DNA of 64,000 nucleotides from Melitaea cinxia (lineage: Eukaryota; Arthropoda; Insecta; Lepidoptera; Nymphalidae), in contig NC_059407.1 in the NCBI RefSeq assembly GCF_905220565.1, positions 1,116,001 through 1,180,000 on the forward strand. The letters are read 5' to 3'. Shown piece after piece: positions 61,741-64,000 of this stretch. The stretch's first letter is position 1; each line of letters opens with the position of its first letter. The notes beneath the pieces are model-generated. The model searched no databases and was not told the origin of the DNA. It was given only the letters and a program-made list of their open reading frames with translations. The translations under genes were made by a program, and so were the position numbers.

Positions 61741-64000
61741 GATTTATTTATTTATTTATTTAACAATTTATGTACACTAGGAAAGCAAAAGGAAATAGCT
61801 CTTATAAACAATGCTGGTACAAAGGCACTACTTATCCCATGATGGAATCTCTTCCAGTAGTCCTGCTACAGGAAACTTATAAAACAGTCGCAAAATTAGC
61901 GTGTACAATCTAAACATATACATAATAAAAATATAATATAAATACATAATTATACAATATATAAATAAATACATAATAATTTATACACACGTAGATACAA
62001 ATAATACGATACTTATACATACACGCATACACATATACGATACATAATATAATACATACGATAATAAATTCCAATACGCATAAGGACACTTAATTAAATT
62101 GATTTTAGACTAGGATTGATTAAGGTAGAATTTTCTAACTCTTTTCTTAAATAGCGATAGTGTTTTGCAATCGCGAATTTCATATGGTAGGGAATTCCAA
62201 AGTCTAACGGAATGTACAGTAAAGGAGTAAGAATAAAAATCGGTACGGTGGGTGGGCATCTGAAGAAGAGAACGTTTAAGTGATCTGCACTGAGAATCAT
62301 CGTCGTGAGAGAAAGAAAAGCGGTCCCGTAGATACGAAGGAGAACGAGGATTAAAAAGAGTCTTAAAAAGGAAACAAAGTATTCTAAAATTTCTACGATG
62401 GCGGATAGGTAGCCATTGAAGCTGTTTACGAAAGTGACTTACATGATCATATTTTTTTAAGCCGAAAATGAAACGCAAGCATAAATTTTGTAGTCGCTCA
62501 AGTCTGTTAAGCAATTCTTCGGTGGTATCTAAGCAAGTGACATCGGCGTAATCAATGATCGGATGTATGAGAGTTTGCACAAGAGAAACTTTAGTCTTGA
62601 AGGGTAAAAAATTTTGTAGTGCTTTTAGAGAATGGAGCGAAAAGTATACCTTACGACTGATCTCATTGATATAAGCATTCCAGTTAAGATTGGAGTCAAA
62701 AACAACACCTAAGTTCTTAGCCGAGTCGGAAAAAGTAATAGGAACGCCGTTGATGGTAATAGGGGGTAGTTCAGCTATATCAAGTCGAGAGCGAATGCGT
62801 TTACTACCTACGATTAATGCTTTAGTCTTTCCCGGGTTAACAGTAAGACCGAAACTATCAGCCCATTCAGTAATACGCCTTAGATCATCATTGATGGAGA
62901 TAATAGCAGACGCGACATCATGTAACTTACAATGGCGATAAATTTGCAGATCGTCAGCATATAAGTGGTATTTGGAAGATATGACCTTAGTGATCGAGTC
63001 AATAAAAACTGAAAAAAGAAGAGGGGAAAGTACGCCACCTTGGGGAACTCCCACAGTAAGGTTACACCAGTTGGAATACGATGTATTTACTTGAACACGC
63101 TGTGAACGATTCCGAAGATAGGATTCAAACCAGGCTAACGCGGATAAAGAAGTATTAATAGATTTTAGTACGCCAAGAAGGATATCGAAGTCGATAGAAT
63201 TGAAAGCATTACTAAAATCAATAAGTATAAGGATTGTAAGCGATTTATTCTCCATGGCTAAGCGAATATCATCAGTTACGTCGATAAGAGCCGAAGTTGT
63301 GCTATGGCCTGGACGAAAGCCAGATTGATGTGAATTGAGAAGATCATTAGAGTATAAAAAGAAAGAGAACTGCTTGCGGACAATGCATTCAAAAACTTTA
63401 GAGAGAGTAGGCAATATGGAAATAGGTCGGAAATTAGCTAAAGAAGAAGGATTGGTAACTTTAGGCAAAGGAATAACATTCGCTTGTTTCCAGGCTTTCG
63501 GAAAGGTACTAGTGGTAAGAGAGTAGTTAAAAATATGGTTAAGAATCGGTAATAAGAATGGAAGAATCAGCGTAATCATTTTCAAACATAACTTGTCATT
63601 GCCAGCGGCCTGCGATGAAATTGAAAGGACTGCAGTTTTAATATCTGAATCAGTTATAGGTGTAAAGGAGAAAGGAGTATTGGACAATGGTAATTCTGAT
63701 AAATATTTTAGAGTGCCTTTTTTGACGTTAGAACACAGTCTCGTAGGAGAATGGGAAAAAAAATTGTTGAGAGCATCTAAGTCAAAATCGCTAGGTGAAA
63801 GGATAGGTGATTTACCGATACCCACGGACTTAAGAAATTTCCACACGTTTGAAGTACTTCTATTTTGGAGAGAAGAGTGAAAATATTGACGTTTGGCGGC
63901 ACGACAAAGACGGTTGCATCGATTACGAAGAATTTTGAATTTTTGGAGATTACTTCCGGAAGGACAAATTTTGAATTTCCTTTTAGCGCGATCTCTTAAT
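61741..64000 (-). mobile_element. CR1/Daphne-like LINE, 5' part outside window
   Basis: Minus-strand element with an (AAAT)n tail at 61741-61762, a 3' UTR of about 350 bp and an open reverse-transcriptase frame to the right edge. The ORF is related to, but clearly diverged from, the one at 47172-50117, and the 3' UTRs differ, so this is a sister family. Confidence 0.8.
62110..64000 (-). CDS. LINE ORF2, reverse transcriptase part, 5' partial
   Basis: The frame is open from the window edge to a TAG at 62110-62112, about 630 codons. The endonuclease lies outside the window. Visible motifs are SNVWKFLKSVGIG, NFRPISILPTLSKVFE, GFRPGHSTTSAL, LIDFSNAFNSID, GVPQGGVLSP and the catalytic YADD (62950-62961), followed by ERLQNLCLRFIFG and WLPIRHRR. 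Sequence upstream of 63846 remains in frame and basic (CNRLCRAAKRQYFH), as in the linker between endonuclease and RT, so the product does not start within the window. No disabling mutation is seen in the visible part. Confidence 0.88.
   Translation of the reverse strand, partial: LRDRAKRKFKICPSGSNLQKFKILRNRCNRLCRAAKRQYFHSSLQNRSTSNVWKFLKSVGIGKSPILSPSDFDLDALNNFFSHSPTRLCSNVKKGTLKYLSELPLSNTPFSFTPITDSDIKTAVLSISSQAAGNDKLCLKMITLILPFLLPILNHIFNYSLTTSTFPKAWKQANVIPLPKVTNPSSLANFRPISILPTLSKVFECIVRKQFSFFLYSNDLLNSHQSGFRPGHSTTSALIDVTDDIRLAMENKSLTILILIDFSNAFNSIDFDILLGVLKSINTSLSALAWFESYLRNRSQRVQVNTSYSNWCNLTVGVPQGGVLSPLLFSVFIDSITKVISSKYHLYADDLQIYRHCKLHDVASAIISINDDLRRITEWADSFGLTVNPGKTKALIVGSKRIRSRLDIAELPPITINGVPITFSDSAKNLGVVFDSNLNWNAYINEISRKVYFSLHSLKALQNFLPFKTKVSLVQTLIHPIIDYADVTCLDTTEELLNRLERLQNLCLRFIFGLKKYDHVSHFRKQLQWLPIRHRRNFRILCFLFKTLFNPRSPSYLRDRFSFSHDDDSQCRSLKRSLLQMPTHRTDFYSYSFTVHSVRLWNSLPYEIRDCKTLSLFKKRVRKFYLNQS

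Overview
This window reads as non-coding, transposon-rich nuclear DNA of a moth or butterfly (Lepidoptera). The background is strongly AT-rich and full of interspersed families of the kind that dominate lepidopteran genomes: tRNA-headed SINEs, CR1/Jockey-type LINEs with (AAAT)n tails, short TC...CTAG Helitron-like elements, TIR-bounded MITE-like repeats and 3'-end fragments of RTE-like LINEs. I recognise no host protein-coding gene or exon. The only long, family-assignable reading frames belong to retroelements. Repeat family names used here (A, B, C, R, E, M, G, Lep-B) are local labels.

The most informative locus is an LTR retroelement at 23289-27941. Its two 257-bp LTRs look identical by eye and are flanked by a 4-bp GTTA duplication. 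It has a tRNA-Leu-type primer-binding site, a purine tract before the 3' LTR, an intact two-zinc-knuckle gag, and the C-terminal part of a baculovirus-F-like envelope gene. There is no protease, reverse transcriptase, RNase H or integrase. The gag 3' end carries a textbook -1 frameshift signal: T TTA AAC directly before the stop, then an 8-bp stem-loop. The -1 frame leads into seven copies of a 48-bp (16-codon) repeat, six of which have TAG where the last has CAG. This looks like a recently mobilised, non-autonomous derivative of an env-bearing Ty3/Gypsy element.

A second block (about 45.2-50.63 kb) is an apparently intact non-LTR retrotransposon of the CR1/Daphne/Kiri type. ORF1 encodes a coiled coil plus an RRM-like domain, and ORF2 encodes a 981-aa endonuclease plus reverse transcriptase. 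The inter-ORF region is unusually long and made of tandem repeats with T tracts. The 3' UTR ends in (TAAA)n. A related LINE on the minus strand (61741 to the right edge) has an open RT frame that runs out of the window. Truncated tails of related LINEs lie at 12.36 and 14.9 kb.

The rest, region by region. 0-9 kb holds Lep-B and R repeats, several CpG-rich patches in AT-rich DNA, a Helitron, an E/M repeat pair and a local duplication. 10-23 kb holds Lep-B, C, A, E, M and R copies and a triplicated 104-bp unit. 28-45 kb holds Helitron-like elements, SINEs with target-site duplications, a nested R-in-M insertion and a tRNA-like module held between 23-bp inverted repeats. 50-61 kb holds R and Lep-B copies, a SINE inserted in a SINE, and a short hydrophobic ORF of unknown meaning at 60.3 kb. 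Several nestings give relative ages of the families.
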